The notes under the pieces: generated by a model | Database searches by the model: none | Told to the model about the DNA's origin: nothing | What the model saw: only the letters and a program-made list of their open reading frames with translations | From: Bacteroidales bacterium UBA6207 | Lineage (GTDB): Bacteria > Bacteroidota > Bacteroidia > Bacteroidales > F082 | DNA: 9,264 bases | NCBI GenBank assembly: GCA_002421995.1 | Contig: DISP01000214.1 | Location: forward strand, 1 to 9,264 | Reading direction: 5' to 3' | Part shown: positions 1 to 7,322 of the stretch, in pieces | Layout: each line of letters begins with the position of its first letter | Numbering within the stretch: the first letter of the stretch is position 1 | Made by a program: the position numbers and the translations under genes

Positions 1-77
1 TTTTTTTTTGTGAAGCATTTTTTTTCTGAAAATTCTCAAAGCCAAACCTTTAAGTGAACAATCTAAACAGTAATTTG

Positions 78-85
78 TATTTTTG
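78..85 (+). promoter_or_regulatory. Bacteroidetes-type -7 promoter element for the PKD/T9SS protein gene
   Basis: TATTTTTG matches the Bacteroidetes -7 consensus TAnnTTTG exactly. It lies 21 bases before the ATG at 107, so transcription would begin around 90-93 and leave a short leader. No convincing TTTG/TTG -33 box is seen about 19 bases upstream, where the sequence reads GTGAA. The site also argues against the in-frame TTG codons at 83 and 86 as starts, because they fall inside or at the edge of the promoter. The upstream bases 1-77 are T-rich and hold no recognisable gene. Confidence 0.5.
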
Positions 86-106
86 TTGCAATCTTTACAC
101 ACACAG

Positions 107-2989
107 ATGAAAAAAATTTCCATATTCTTTTTTGCAGTGCTCCTGTATGGCAGCACTTTAGCCCAGAATCAAAGCGTTTATAAAGGCCGTGCTGAAGCCT
201 TTTCACGTAAAAGTATAAACAGTATGATGGCCGAGGAAGATACCTGGCGGAGTCTATACAATGAAGGAATTAAGCGCCCAAATCCAAATCTCATTGACAC
301 AAATATTCCTGTTGATACAACAATTGTAACCGATCGTGAGATTCTTTCGGGCGAACCTCAATACCGTATGCAGGCTGTCTCGCCACTGCCTGATACAACC
401 TTCGAAGGTTTGTATGATTCAGGTAACAGCATTCCTCCCGATGTGAATGGTGCGCCGGGGCCTGATCACCTGATGGTTACGCTTAACACAGAGGTACGCA
501 TTCAGGACAGACTGGGAAATCCGCTTAAAACGCTTTCGCTTGGGCTATTCTGGAACAGCCTGCCGGGCTCAGGCACTTTTGACCCGAAGATATTGTATGA
601 TTTTACCGAAGATCGCTGGATATTCGTTACCTGTGCCGGTAGCGAAGCGGGCAATTCGCGTCTGTATATGGGAGTTTCAGCAAATTCTGATCCCATGGGC
701 GACTGGTATTTGTATTCCTACATCACAGACCCCCAAAACCAGGTATGGTTCGACTATCCGAGTATGGGATTCAATGACAAATGGATAGTGGTTTCCGGAA
801 ATATGTTTGGCAATGGCAGTTACAGGACAGTTTATGTTTTTGATAAACATGCCATGTACAATGCCGAAGCTGAGCCACAATACACGCGCTTTACGACCAC
901 ACAGGGATTTACGCTGGTGCCTTCAATCACTTATGACGACAATGAAGAAAACATCTACCTGATTGCTGCCGGCAACGGAAACCAGGGTGGAAACGGTTAC
1001 ATCACACTTTTCAAGGTCACCGGTGAGCTCTCAAGCCCACAGTTTAGCCTTGTCGGACAAATTGGAACCAACCAGACATGGGCCGGCAATGTAAGCGGCA
1101 GCGGCGACTTCCTCCCTCAGCTTGGATCGAACGAGTTGCTCAATGCAGTGGATCACCGCATGGAAAACGTGATCATGCGCAACGGAAGCCTTTGGGCTGT
1201 ACATCACGTGTTTTTGCCGGCAAACAACCCAACACGCACTGCAGTTCAGTGGTGGAACATTACCCCCACAGGTAGCATCATACAGCGCGGCAGGGTTGAC
1301 GATCCCAGCGGCGTGATGTCATACGCTTTTGCAACCATCGCTGTTAACAGTTTCAACGATATGCTAATCGGGCATGGTATCTTCTCCCAAAACCAATATG
1401 CCGGCGCAGGCTATTCGTTCCGCGCCACCGGCGATCCCCTTAATCAGACCCGTGCACCTTATCAATACAAAGATGGCCGCGCACCCTATTACAAAACCTT
1501 TGGAGGCGGCCGTAACCGATGGGGTGATTATACTGCAACAATGCTCGACCCTGTGAACAGTGTTGACTTTTGGGTATTGCAGGAATATGCCGAGCTGCCT
1601 TCGGGTGGCGACAGATGGGGCACCTGGTGGGCATACGTTCGCATTCCTTTTGCACCCGTAGCTTCGTTTAAGGCCAATGAAACACTGATACCGCTCGGCG
1701 AACAAATCAATTTCACTGACCTTAGCGTGGGTGTTCCGGGCAGCTGGCAATGGACATTTGAGGGCGCGCAACCAACATCTAGCACATCGCAGAACCCTGC
1801 TGGAGTAACTTATCCCGCCGAGGGAACTTTTGATGTAAGCCTTACCGTTTCAAATGATTTCGGCTCAAATACCATCCTTATGGAAGACTATATCACAGTG
1901 AGTGCAAGTCTTCTCCCGGCAGTTTCTTTCTCAGCTGATAAGAATATTGTTTGTACCGGTGAAATAGTCAGTTTTTCTGACGCAACACAATATATGCCAA
2001 ACAATTGGGAATGGCAATTCACCCCTTCAACAGTAAGCTTTGTCAATGGGACAGACCAGTTCTCGCAAAATCCACAAGTCGTTTTTGAAGAAAGCAACAG
2101 CTATTCTGTTACCCTGACAGCAGCAAATTTGAACGGCAGTGCCCAGAGTACTGTGTTCGACATGGTGAGAGCAGGGGGTAGGGATGTGCCGCTTGTTGAG
2201 CGTTTTGATGTGAATGGCTTCGACGATCAGCAATGGAAAATCCAAAATCCTGACCTTAAAAAGACATGGGATATTGTGGAAGTTGAAGGGCTCAACGAGA
2301 CAACCAAAGCCGCCCGCTTAGACTTTCTTACTTATTATGCCATCGGTGAAAGAGACAGGCTTATAAGTCCGCCGCTCGACCTGCGGAATTTCAATCAGAT
2401 GAGTCTTGGATTCAAACATGCACACGCAAAACGGATCCCACAAATCAGCGACTCACTCATCGTCCTGATTTCAGACAACTGTGGACAAAGCTGGACCAGA
2501 CTTTTTGCTGATGCCGAAAACGGAAGCGGAAACTTTGCAACGCATCCTCAGTCCGAGGGTTTTGTGCCGCAAACACGCGAAGACTGGTGTGGTGCAGGAT
2601 ATGGAGCCCCATGCATTGAACTCGATCTGAGCAACTGGGCCGGAAAAGACAATGTCAGGATTGCTTTTGAGTCATATAGTGGTTATGGAAACCCGCTTTA
2701 TCTAACTGATATAGAAGTGAGTGCAACGGTTAAGCTGGAGGAGCTGACAAAAGCAGAAGCGCTTCAGATCGCACCAAATCCAGTGAAAACGAGCATGATA
2801 GTCACACATGCCGGCACAGGTATTTTTGATGAGATTCAGCTGTTCAATACCGAAGGACGACTTGTGAAGCAGTGGAGTAAAGTGCAGCAAAACAGCAAAT
2901 TGAATGTCGAAAAACTTCCTTCAGGTGTATATACTGTTCGCGTTGTAACCGCCGGAAAAGAGCTGAGCGCAACCATTGTGAAAGAATAA
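107..2989 (+). CDS. Secreted PKD-domain protein with T9SS type A sorting domain
   Basis: This 960-residue protein is probably exported through the Sec pathway and then across the outer membrane by T9SS. The ATG at 107 is chosen because it gives a clean signal peptide (MKK, then a hydrophobic stretch ending STLAQ at residue 20), whereas the upstream TTG codons overlap the promoter. Residues 21-515 are beta-rich with many aromatic and Gly-Asn segments; a propeller-like fold is possible and no catalytic motif was seen. Two PKD domains follow at about 516-600 and 603-690, with the typical WxW[TQ]F and YxVxLTxxN elements. Residues 693-877 resemble the choice-of-anchor-J domain (RF, LISPPLDL, LSFxHA-like strands) often found after PKD repeats in Bacteroidetes. 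The tail from about 885 holds PNP and SGVYTVRV, the T9SS type A signature. It may be an adhesin or surface binding protein; the molecular role is unknown. The next gene starts 10 bases after the stop. Confidence 0.85.
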   Translation: MKKISIFFFAVLLYGSTLAQNQSVYKGRAEAFSRKSINSMMAEEDTWRSLYNEGIKRPNPNLIDTNIPVDTTIVTDREILSGEPQYRMQAVSPLPDTTFEGLYDSGNSIPPDVNGAPGPDHLMVTLNTEVRIQDRLGNPLKTLSLGLFWNSLPGSGTFDPKILYDFTEDRWIFVTCAGSEAGNSRLYMGVSANSDPMGDWYLYSYITDPQNQVWFDYPSMGFNDKWIVVSGNMFGNGSYRTVYVFDKHAMYNAEAEPQYTRFTTTQGFTLVPSITYDDNEENIYLIAAGNGNQGGNGYITLFKVTGELSSPQFSLVGQIGTNQTWAGNVSGSGDFLPQLGSNELLNAVDHRMENVIMRNGSLWAVHHVFLPANNPTRTAVQWWNITPTGSIIQRGRVDDPSGVMSYAFATIAVNSFNDMLIGHGIFSQNQYAGAGYSFRATGDPLNQTRAPYQYKDGRAPYYKTFGGGRNRWGDYTATMLDPVNSVDFWVLQEYAELPSGGDRWGTWWAYVRIPFAPVASFKANETLIPLGEQINFTDLSVGVPGSWQWTFEGAQPTSSTSQNPAGVTYPAEGTFDVSLTVSNDFGSNTILMEDYITVSASLLPAVSFSADKNIVCTGEIVSFSDATQYMPNNWEWQFTPSTVSFVNGTDQFSQNPQVVFEESNSYSVTLTAANLNGSAQSTVFDMVRAGGRDVPLVERFDVNGFDDQQWKIQNPDLKKTWDIVEVEGLNETTKAARLDFLTYYAIGERDRLISPPLDLRNFNQMSLGFKHAHAKRIPQISDSLIVLISDNCGQSWTRLFADAENGSGNFATHPQSEGFVPQTREDWCGAGYGAPCIELDLSNWAGKDNVRIAFESYSGYGNPLYLTDIEVSATVKLEELTKAEALQIAPNPVKTSMIVTHAGTGIFDEIQLFNTEGRLVKQWSKVQQNSKLNVEKLPSGVYTVRVVTAGKELSATIVKE

Positions 2990-2999
2990 TTTACTGTGC

Positions 3000-3761
3000 A
3001 TGAAAACCCTGCGTATTTTAGCAATTACAGCTTTTGTGCTTGGTAGCCAGCTTGCATTTGGTCAAAAGTGGGTACCTGAAATCATTTGCGCAACAGATAC
3101 GTTGGTGGTTGAACCGCTTCGGTCAATGAAAGAGGCTCCGGACAAAGTTTCATCTGAAGTCAAATATCCCTACAGAATTGTGCAATGCCGAACCCGCTCT
3201 GAGGTGGGTTTTCGCCTCGATTTTGCTGTCTCAGGCTACCGCTACAAAGACGAAACAGCCGAATGGATTGGACAACACGGGTCTCCTGCTTTTGGATTTA
3301 TTATGGTTTATGACAAAATAAATGCCGGTATGCGCTTCAAGCCCTGGACAATCAGTCCGCTGAAAGAGCTGTCGCCATCGGGTGAAACAGTTCCGGTAAC
3401 AGCCAGGATGAATGTTATTAAAATGGACTATGTAGCAGGCTATTCGTTTGATTTTGAAAAACGTTTTTCTGTTGAACCATATATCGGCTATAACAGGTCA
3501 TCCTTTAATGTCATCAATGAGACTGAACTGGATCAAAAGTTCAACATCCGCAAAACCGGGGGGCTGATTGTTGGTACTACGCTAAACAAATATTTCCCCA
3601 TGAACAACTATAACTACATTTCGGTGTTTGCAACAGTTGCTTATGGATTTGTTGATTATAAAATAGTGCATCCGGCGCTTGGAAACAATTACTTTGAATG
3701 GTCGGTGGGCATTGCAGTTAAAACCTATGCCACCAAATTCTTTAATAAAAAGGTGGATTAG
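3000..3761 (+). CDS. Probable outer membrane beta-barrel protein, unknown function
   Basis: This 253-residue protein begins with a signal peptide (MKTLRILAITAF, cleavage expected near AFGQ at 19-22). After that come alternating polar/hydrophobic segments rich in Tyr and Phe, such as VGFRLDFAVSGYRY, AGYSFDFEKRFSVEPYIGYN and ISVFATVAYGFVDYKI. This pattern fits amphipathic strands of a small outer membrane beta-barrel. It has no T9SS tail and no catalytic motif, and I do not recognise a specific family. It starts 10 bases after the stop of the large PKD/T9SS gene and is followed at once by a strong terminator, so the two almost certainly form one transcription unit. A role as membrane partner or anchor for the secreted protein is an inference from this linkage only. 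Confidence 0.75.
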   Translation: MKTLRILAITAFVLGSQLAFGQKWVPEIICATDTLVVEPLRSMKEAPDKVSSEVKYPYRIVQCRTRSEVGFRLDFAVSGYRYKDETAEWIGQHGSPAFGFIMVYDKINAGMRFKPWTISPLKELSPSGETVPVTARMNVIKMDYVAGYSFDFEKRFSVEPYIGYNRSSFNVINETELDQKFNIRKTGGLIVGTTLNKYFPMNNYNYISVFATVAYGFVDYKIVHPALGNNYFEWSVGIAVKTYATKFFNKKVD

Positions 3762-3782
3762 CCGTTTTTTCAAAACTTTCCC

Positions 3783-3826
3783 GAAGCAACTGATGCAAAC
3801 CTACGGCATCGGTTGCTTCTTTTTTT
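3783..3826 (+). terminator. Rho-independent terminator of the two-gene unit
   Basis: The arms 3783-3796 (GAAGCAACTGATGC) and 3806-3819 (GCATCGGTTGCTTC) form a 14-base-pair stem with a single T-G wobble and a 9-base loop. A run of seven T follows at 3820-3826. It lies 22 bases after the stop of the beta-barrel gene, which is exactly where a terminator for the two-gene unit should be. Confidence 0.9.
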
Positions 3827-3870
3827 AACCCTCTCCGTTGTTTGCGCGATGTCCTCACAGATGATCCTTA

Positions 3871-3904
3871 ATAATGTATAAGATACAAAATATCAATACA
3901 TTAT
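3871..3904. repeat. Composite inverted repeat (hairpin), non-terminator
   Basis: ATAATGTAT (3871-3879) pairs with ATACATTAT (3896-3904). Nested inside, GATA (3882-3885) pairs with TATC (3891-3894) around a CAAAA loop, so 13 base pairs form with a small internal bulge. The downstream bases are CTTGTTC and not a T run, so a terminator role is unlikely. It could be an operator or a 5' RNA element; its function is unknown. Confidence 0.5.
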
Positions 3905-4020
3905 CTTGTTCAAGCTGCATAATAAATTCGAACGCACAATGCATTATGTTCTGATTCTCGCACTAATCGGACATGGTTTTTTTGTTGATTTCGGCAAATA
4001 AATGCAACGATTAAATCGTA

Positions 4021-4063
4021 TTTAACATCTCGGAAATGTTAAAGTAATGTTAATTAATTTAAC
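4021..4063. repeat. TTAAC/GTTAA half-site cluster with 8-bp hairpin
   Basis: TTTAACAT (4021-4028) and ATGTTAAA (4036-4043) form a perfect 8-bp inverted repeat with a 7-base loop. A second looser dyad, GTTAA (4049-4053) with TTAAC (4059-4063), follows directly, giving four half-sites in 42 bases. The last half-site overlaps the promoter-like TAACTTTA at 4060-4067. The arrangement would suit a regulator binding over the CotH promoter, but in AT-rich spacer DNA chance is a real alternative. Confidence 0.35.
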
Positions 4064-4067
4064 TTTA
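4060..4067 (+). promoter_or_regulatory. Possible -7 element for the CotH-family gene
   Basis: TAACTTTA matches seven of eight positions of TAnnTTTG. No clear -33 TTTG is visible at the expected distance. Transcription from here would start near 4073, downstream of the ATG at 4047. That supports the ATG at 4122, giving a leader of about 50 bases that includes GAGGAGAA at 4103-4110. Confidence 0.35.
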
Positions 4068-4121
4068 CGCATTATAGTTCCCGCCAGGCTCAGACAGCCA
4101 TTGAGGAGAATTTATTTAGTA

Positions 4122-5948
4122 ATGAAGCAATTAGACAAAACGCACAAGCTAACCATTGAGAACTTTCGTTTGAATAAAAAGTTATTTTTATTCGCTCCTT
4201 TATTGTATAAATCACCTGAAATTACGCTTCTCAAGCAATTTGCAATCATAATCTTGGGTATAATTGTTTTCTCAACATCATTAATGGCAGGTGATACGAT
4301 TCAGCTTCCGGCCAATCAGTTCTTCAGGGATATCGAAAAGCAAATAATTCTGTCCAACACCGATTGTGATTTTATCAATACCACCTGGCCGGGCTTCAAA
4401 ACACATCTGCGTATGCCGGGTAGCGACAGCCTCTTTGTTTTCACAAATCCGGTTAATCTTATCGAAAAAGGAGTAGGATACGAAGTGATGGCTGAAAACA
4501 AGCGCCAGACTTGCTCTGTTTACTTTACCGCATTACCGGTTGTCAACATCCGGACAAATTATGTGATTCCCGACGAGCCCAATGTGCTTGCCCATTTTTC
4601 TATTGTTGAAACAGATCACAACTATCTCGAATCGTATGTTGGAATTCAGTACCGCGGAGGCTGGTCACAGTCTTATCCGAAAAAATCAATGGAGATTGAG
4701 TTTTGGACAGATACCACCGGAACAGAAACTGTAGATTACTCTTTGCTTGGCCTGACGTCTGATGATGACTGGAACCTCAATGCCATGTATAACGAGCCTC
4801 TCCGTGTCAGAACCATGACAAACAATGAACTTTGGAGAAAAATCAATACGCTGCACTACCAAAGTCAGGAGCCTGATGCCATCAACGGAGTGAGGATGAA
4901 GTATGTTGAGCTCTTTCTGAACGGGCAATACAGGGGAGTTTATAGCCTGGGTGAGAAAGTAAACCGCAAACAACTGAAATTGAAGAAGTTCAATGGAAGC
5001 ATCAGGGGCGAACTTTACAAGGCAACCGAGTGGGGAGGTGCTGTCACTTATACGGCCGTTACACCTTTCAATAATGACACCTTGTTTTGGGATGGTTTTG
5101 AGTATAAGCATCCTGAAGAACTAACCGACTGGACAAACCTGTACAATTTTGTTGACTTTGTGGTCAATGCACCTGTTGACATTTTCTATCTGAACTATCA
5201 GAATTATGTAAACAAACAAAGTGCTGTTGATTATTTTATTTTCCTGAATCTGATGCGGGCCGAAGACAACACCGGCAAAAATATCTTTGTAGCAAAGTAC
5301 AAAGCCAATGATCCTTACTTTTTTGTTCCTTGGGACCTCGACGGAACCTTTGGTATAAGGTGGGACGGATCGGTCATTAATATTACGAACGACCTGCTGA
5401 CAAACGGACTCTATTCGCGTCTTATACATGATTGCCAAAACAATGGCTTTTATTGCACTTTAAAGTCAAAATGGCAAACCCTTCGTGCCGGGCCAATCAC
5501 CCACGATTCACTCATGAATATGTTCCTTGCCAACAATCAGCAACTTATCGAAAATGGAGTTTATGAAAGGGAAACAATCGCATGGCCCGAATTCAACTAT
5601 GCCACTGCAGGTTTGGAGTATATGTCTGAATGGATAACTAACAGACTTGCTTATCTTGACCAAAAGTTTAACGAAGCTTGTGTGTATGTTGCATTGCCTG
5701 AAACATCACAATCAGCTGCAATAAAACTGATTCCAAACCCGGCGAATGATTATTTTGTGGTTTTTTCGGACAAAGCCATTTATAATCAGGTTAAAATCTA
5801 TGATGCTTCAAATCTGTTGGTTGCACAAATTGAAACAGCGCAAAGAACAGAGCCGATTTTTATCGGGCAATTGAAACCGGGAGTTTATTTTGTAGGTCTG
5901 TTTGACAATGGACAATTAATCGGGATGTCAAAACTGATAAAGCATTAA
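4122..5948 (+). CDS. CotH kinase family protein with T9SS type A sorting domain
   Basis: CotH proteins have an atypical protein kinase fold; Bacillus CotH phosphorylates spore coat proteins. Here the CotH domain covers roughly residues 120-515. Visible family motifs are YVELFLNGQYRGVYSLGEK (ending at E278-K279), GELYKA, an RAEDNTGKN segment (D382, N387) and VPWDLDGTFG (D405, D407). The last two look like the catalytic Asp/Asn and metal-binding Asp, by analogy with the family. A T9SS tail (PNP near 538, then PGVYFVGL) occupies about 534-608, so the protein should act at or outside the cell surface. An ATG at 4047 would add 25 residues; 4122 is preferred because GAGGAGAA lies 11 bases upstream and the likely promoter lies between the two. 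The hydrophobic core (residues 39-54) then sits unusually far from the N-terminus. A TTG at 4203 would give a normal-length signal peptide and cannot be excluded. No clear terminator follows. Confidence 0.85.
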   Translation: MKQLDKTHKLTIENFRLNKKLFLFAPLLYKSPEITLLKQFAIIILGIIVFSTSLMAGDTIQLPANQFFRDIEKQIILSNTDCDFINTTWPGFKTHLRMPGSDSLFVFTNPVNLIEKGVGYEVMAENKRQTCSVYFTALPVVNIRTNYVIPDEPNVLAHFSIVETDHNYLESYVGIQYRGGWSQSYPKKSMEIEFWTDTTGTETVDYSLLGLTSDDDWNLNAMYNEPLRVRTMTNNELWRKINTLHYQSQEPDAINGVRMKYVELFLNGQYRGVYSLGEKVNRKQLKLKKFNGSIRGELYKATEWGGAVTYTAVTPFNNDTLFWDGFEYKHPEELTDWTNLYNFVDFVVNAPVDIFYLNYQNYVNKQSAVDYFIFLNLMRAEDNTGKNIFVAKYKANDPYFFVPWDLDGTFGIRWDGSVINITNDLLTNGLYSRLIHDCQNNGFYCTLKSKWQTLRAGPITHDSLMNMFLANNQQLIENGVYERETIAWPEFNYATAGLEYMSEWITNRLAYLDQKFNEACVYVALPETSQSAAIKLIPNPANDYFVVFSDKAIYNQVKIYDASNLLVAQIETAQRTEPIFIGQLKPGVYFVGLFDNGQLIGMSKLIKH

Positions 5949-6063
5949 TTTCTGATTTCCCTTACTGACCCAAACCGTAATCAGTAGAAGATGTGTTGTT
6001 TGAGTTTAAAAAAAGACACATTATAGCGTTCAATGCTCCTTGTGAGAACCAGAAATATAAGAA

Positions 6064-6095
6064 TTTGGTTTTCCCTTGTTTATGAATTAATTTTA
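6064..6095 (+). promoter_or_regulatory. Possible promoter for the HTSHGSQ-family gene
   Basis: TTTG at 6064-6067 is followed after 20 bases by TAATTTTA at 6088-6095, close to the Bacteroidetes pattern TTTG-N19ish-TAnnTTTG with the last G replaced by A. It lies about 75 bases before the ATG at 6172. The leader near the start is A-rich (CATCGAAAA), as is common for translation initiation in this phylum. The rest of the 223-base gap after the CotH gene shows only weak stems. Confidence 0.35.
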
Positions 6096-6171
6096 CAAAA
6101 AAATTGACGAAATTCCTGCCTTTTCACTTGACTTAAGGGCAAAAAACACTTCATCTTCAAAACATCGAAAA

Positions 6172-7308
6172 ATGAAAAAGCTTTTACTATCGCTTGGGAT
6201 TCTATTCTTTGCCTCGCAACTTATTTCGCAGGCGCTGATAATCAATCACAATCACACAAAAATCAATCTTATTCCACAATCGGCAATCGAAGCCGCCAAA
6301 TCCGATTTGCACATTGCATACGGGCATACTTCGCATGGCAGTCAGCTTACCGAGGGTATGGATGGGCTGGTTGGCTTTATGAATGCCAACGGCTACCCAC
6401 ATAATCTTTATGCCTGGTCGAATGGAGGAGCAAACGGAAGCCTTGATCTACATGATTATGCCATGGCCGGCGATGTGGGTTATTATCCCGAATGGATGAA
6501 TAACACCCGAGCTTATCTCGGATTGCCCAATCAGTTTACGGGCAGAGGTACAGGTGCAAACGCAGATGTCAATGTGATTATCTGGTCGTGGTGTGGTCAG
6601 GTGGAAGAGAAATATGCTTCCGGTGCTTTGATAACAGAGTATTTTAACCCGATGCAACAGCTCGAAACCGATTATTTTGGGATAAAATTTGTGTATATGA
6701 CCGGCCACCTCGACCATTGGGATGATGCGATGAACAAAGCTGCTAATCAAGCTGTCAGAGATTTTTGCAGTGCTAACAACAAAATTCTGTACGACTTTGC
6801 CGACATCGAAAGCTACAACCCCGACATGACCCACTTTCCTTATTCAAATGACGATTGCAGCTATTACGGTGCATCTGGAAATTATCTAGGAAATTGGGCA
6901 TTGGAATGGCAAAACACACACCAGGAAGGCGTTGATTGGTTTAATTGCGGGGCTGCTCACAGCTGGCCGCTGAATGCCAACCAAAAAGCGTATGCAGCCT
7001 GGTGGCTCTGGGCAAGGCTGGCAGGGTGGGATCAATCTTTTACTTCAATACAAAAGCCGGAAAACCAAGACAAGTGGCGTTTTTTCCCTAACCCAACAAC
7101 GAACCATATAACAATTGAATGGCAAAATCCTGTCAATCATGTTGTTGCTGAAATATTTGATACCTTCGGTACATGCGTTCTAAGTGAGCATTTTGATGAA
7201 AGTTCAAAACACATTTTACGTTTCGATCAAATCAAAAACGGCCTTTATTACCTTAAAGTGGGGGATGGGCAATCGTTTTGGAGCGAAAAGCTTGTTGTTC
7301 AGCAATAA
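6172..7308 (+). CDS. Secreted HTSHGSQ-motif protein (SGNH-like, uncharacterised) with T9SS tail
   Basis: This 378-residue protein has a signal peptide at 1-20 (MKKLLLSL, ending LISQ) and a T9SS type A tail from about 303 (FFPNPTTN near 304-311, NGLYYLKV near 356-363). The central 260 residues contain motifs I associate with a family of uncharacterised secreted proteins in Bacteroidetes and Planctomycetes: IAYGHTSHGSQL (48-59), NVIIWSWCGQ (134-143), FVYMTGHLD (173-181) and AHSWPLNANQKAYAAWW (262-278). The segment order (Ser/His-rich first block, Trp/Cys block, GH block, late His) recalls SGNH/GDSL hydrolases. The classical GDS motif is absent and the assignment is an inference; His52, Ser54, His55, Ser57, His179 and His263 are candidate functional residues. 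The protein has six cysteines, some of which could form disulfides outside the cell. It is transcribed separately from the CotH gene and ends 14 bases from the convergent serpin gene. Confidence 0.7.
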   Translation: MKKLLLSLGILFFASQLISQALIINHNHTKINLIPQSAIEAAKSDLHIAYGHTSHGSQLTEGMDGLVGFMNANGYPHNLYAWSNGGANGSLDLHDYAMAGDVGYYPEWMNNTRAYLGLPNQFTGRGTGANADVNVIIWSWCGQVEEKYASGALITEYFNPMQQLETDYFGIKFVYMTGHLDHWDDAMNKAANQAVRDFCSANNKILYDFADIESYNPDMTHFPYSNDDCSYYGASGNYLGNWALEWQNTHQEGVDWFNCGAAHSWPLNANQKAYAAWWLWARLAGWDQSFTSIQKPENQDKWRFFPNPTTNHITIEWQNPVNHVVAEIFDTFGTCVLSEHFDESSKHILRFDQIKNGLYYLKVGDGQSFWSEKLVVQQ

Positions 7309-7322
7309 CCAATTGATTTTCT

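Larger units (their letters stand above)
3827..4121. other. Non-coding spacer with hairpins and TTAAC half-sites
   Basis: This AT-rich stretch lies between the terminator and the likely start of the CotH gene. It holds a composite hairpin at 3871-3904, a short dyad at 4007-4019 (ACGAT/ATCGT), a perfect 8-bp stem at 4021-4043, a promoter-like site at 4060-4067 and a purine-rich ribosome-binding-like GAGGAGAA at 4103-4110. One tiny hydrophobic 20-codon frame (3939-4001) is present but has no supporting evidence. No tRNA or known riboswitch pattern was recognised. Confidence 0.6.

Noticed and set aside
1..29. T runs at the window start considered as the tail of an upstream terminator
   Set aside because: The stem would lie outside the window, so nothing can be shown.
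1364..1771. 135-codon open frame on the - strand inside the PKD/T9SS gene
   Set aside because: It is antisense to well-supported coding sequence and shows no recognisable domain.
3939..4001. 20-codon hydrophobic frame (begins MHYVLILALI) in the spacer before the CotH gene
   Set aside because: It is too short to judge, has no clear ribosome-binding or promoter signal, and such frames arise by chance in AT-rich DNA.
4686..5111. 141-codon open frame on the - strand inside the CotH gene
   Set aside because: It is antisense to conserved CotH motifs and has no independent support.
5963..5986. TACTGA/TCAGTA stem after the CotH gene considered as a terminator
   Set aside because: It has only six base pairs, a 12-base loop and no T run after it.
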